A stretch of DNA of 64,000 nt, from NCBI GenBank assembly GCA_940671915.1, contig CALNVZ010000641.1, positions 7,280,288 through 7,344,287 of the forward strand, written 5' to 3'. Within the stretch, counting starts at the first letter, position 1; each line of letters begins with the position of its first letter. The translations under genes and the position numbers were made by a program. The notes below the pieces were generated by a model. It saw nothing but the letters and a program-made list of their open reading frames with translations, was not told the origin of the DNA and ran no database searches. Origin of the DNA: Paracentrotus lividus. Its lineage: Eukaryota; Echinodermata; Echinoidea; Camarodonta; Echinidae. Shown here piece after piece: positions 62,283-64,000 of the stretch.

Positions 62283-62405
62283 GTACAGTCCACCTGTACA
62301 AGCTGCATTTGTTGTAAGTATTTTGGTAGGTCAGTAGACCAAAAGCTTCAAAGCATCAATCTCTGTGCCATCGCAGAGGTTGTTCAGCTTTACCGATGTT
62401 GGCTC
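62283..62405 (-). pseudogene. Possible broken coding remnant next to the MITE
   Basis: On the minus strand, from about 62405, RLVEPTSVKLNNLCDGTEID then ALKLLVY runs to a stop. One base over, DLPKYLQQMQLVQVDCT follows directly. Both halves look protein-like, so a one-base frameshift is plausible. The MITE at 62008-62282 then interrupts what follows. The family is not recognised; it could be a transposon gene fragment. Low confidence. Confidence 0.35.
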
Positions 62406-62409
62406 CACT

Positions 62410-64000
62410 AACCTCTGCTGGTAGTGGGCAAAAGTACTGGGATGCTATTGCATTTAGACAGTATTTTGAATGACGTAACCATCCTATATAGTGTCTCGGT
62501 ATGTAACGGCTACGCTACTATCATGATTTGTATTGCTCGTCTTTATATTGCTTTGTATGGTTCAATATCACTGTCCCATTTCTCCCTTTACTGTATGATT
62601 TACATTAGAAGTTGTCTTTGCATATATGCATCTGTCGACTATAAATATTTTTTAGTTTCTAATCGCGAATAACTGGCTATGGTGGACGACTGATTCAGGA
62701 CATTTATTGATAGGCATCTAACTTGGTCCCACTTTACCCCAGCCGATGTCCCACTTCTCCAAGAGGTGGCCCACTTCTCCCTGTTCAGAAGCTTTTTACA
62801 AATCAATTATTAACAAAATTTATTATGAGACTGGCAGCAATATGAATCAACAACCCATCATGTGGCCTATCATCGGTAGTATTAAGGTCCAAAACATGAG
62901 TTCCCAATTCTGAATATTAGAAAAGTTATAAGAGAAAATTCATCAACTTGTAATTTTTGTCCCACTTCACCTTGGTCTCCCCTATAGCTGCTGCCAATGT
63001 CGTGCATGCGTGTTGCAGAATAAACACCGCTAATGTGACTCATTTAACTACACGGGAACAGCAATTCTGATGCCACTTTTTTGCTTTATGATCATCTTAT
63101 TGTAAGTACATTTAATAAACTAATAAATAAAATAGTTTTGTCACTGCTTTATTCCATAATTTTGAAACTCTAGCCTGGAAGAGCGAAGGCACCTCATGTT
63201 TTCATGCTAGTCAACTCGCAGCCTGCGCCCATACATGTACACTTCGTGTGACATCCAGGGGGGCATTTCACGAAACCATGGACTCGTTAGTCATATCTTT
63301 ATCCGCCAACCACAGAGTTAGCTCCGATCTTACTAAGTCAGTTACAACTTGCGATATCAATATTATCGGACAAGATGTCAACAAGTTATAGCCTTAATCA
63401 CTGTTTCGCTGATATCTAGAAGTTATGTTTTAGCAAAATTTTCAATATTATCGAAAATTGACGTCATAAAATCGGTCAAAAACAGTATGAAAACTCATAA
63501 AATTATGTACAATTTTGTAAAATGTGTATTAAAATGCCCACCGTCACTTACTGCATACATTTGAAAGGTTTTGATCATGAAATTAATAAGACCACGTCGG
63601 AACATGAGACGGGCACCCCCGCATGTGCTAATTTGATAGCTTCGTAAAACAGACTAGAAAAAATTATGCTAGCCGAAAACGGAACTAGATTGAGGTTTTT
63701 CCTATATTTTCTGTTCGCTGACAAAAGGAAATCAAGCATACACTGTACATTGCAATTTAAAAAAAAAATTATTCAAAACCACTTGTTATAATGTTAAAAT
63801 ATTTTGGGACAGATAGAATGATTTTACTACCAATAATACGGGTCTCTTTATGTAGCTTTAATGGTACGCTCATGATCTAATAAAATTAACTCAATATTAT
63901 TCTTGATTGGATATATTTACTCCATAAATATTTCTTGACTGGATATAAGAGTAGTCATCATTAACAACCATTATTTTTCTGCATAGACCAAATTTGAGGT
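62410..64000. other. Non-coding stretch at the window end
   Basis: No exon supported. Near 63259, GGGGGGCATTTCACGAAACC resembles a transposon end (GGGGGCATTTCA.GAA) but the partner was not found. Confidence 0.4.

Overview
This window looks like nuclear DNA from a marine invertebrate. It is AT-rich, intron-bearing, full of microsatellites and crowded with short inverted-repeat DNA transposons. The repeat styles (ends reading GGGCCCCGTTGCATAAA, GGGGGCATTTCATGAAAGGACTTGTC, CAGTGGCGGATCC, and many short TAGGCCTA strings) and a paraxis/scleraxis-type bHLH exon make a deuterostome, probably an echinoderm such as a sea urchin, my best guess. That is inference and no species is claimed. No prokaryotic features, rRNA, CRISPR or full-length autonomous transposon were seen.

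Only two stretches look like real protein-coding sequence, both on the minus strand. At 39462-39990 there is a bHLH exon of the TCF15(paraxis)/scleraxis family. It ends in a splice donor but carries about five single-base indels and one in-frame stop. At 56419-61156 there are seven exons of a gene I do not recognise. It has N-glycosylation sequons, a Cys-rich hydrophobic segment and a long Pro/Gln-rich tail, so it is probably a membrane protein. Its 5' exons were not found. A possible broken coding remnant lies at 62283-62405.

Layout: 1-4180 is a noisy, indel-riddled copy of 4190-7060 (probable assembly error). 5822-7383 and 11387-12715 are inverted-repeat elements carrying GCTCGCGCTTCGCGCTCGC motifs. 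14967-18002 is a foldback element whose arms are built of ~160 bp tandem units. 19265-20655 is a TTAA-flanked element holding ~224 bp tandem units. 21650-22510 is a degenerate ~180 bp satellite. 24-34 kb holds several paired MITE copies. 37-46 kb holds the bHLH exon, tandem duplications and one MITE. 48-52 kb holds MITEs placed end to end and CT tracts. 54418-55227 is a TTAA-flanked foldback element containing a second MITE with a perfect 8 bp target duplication. Gaps of N lie at 12037-12395 and 47612-47633.

The two coding loci show no functional link to each other. Most of the biology visible here is transposon structure. All calls come from reading the sequence by eye; no database search was possible.
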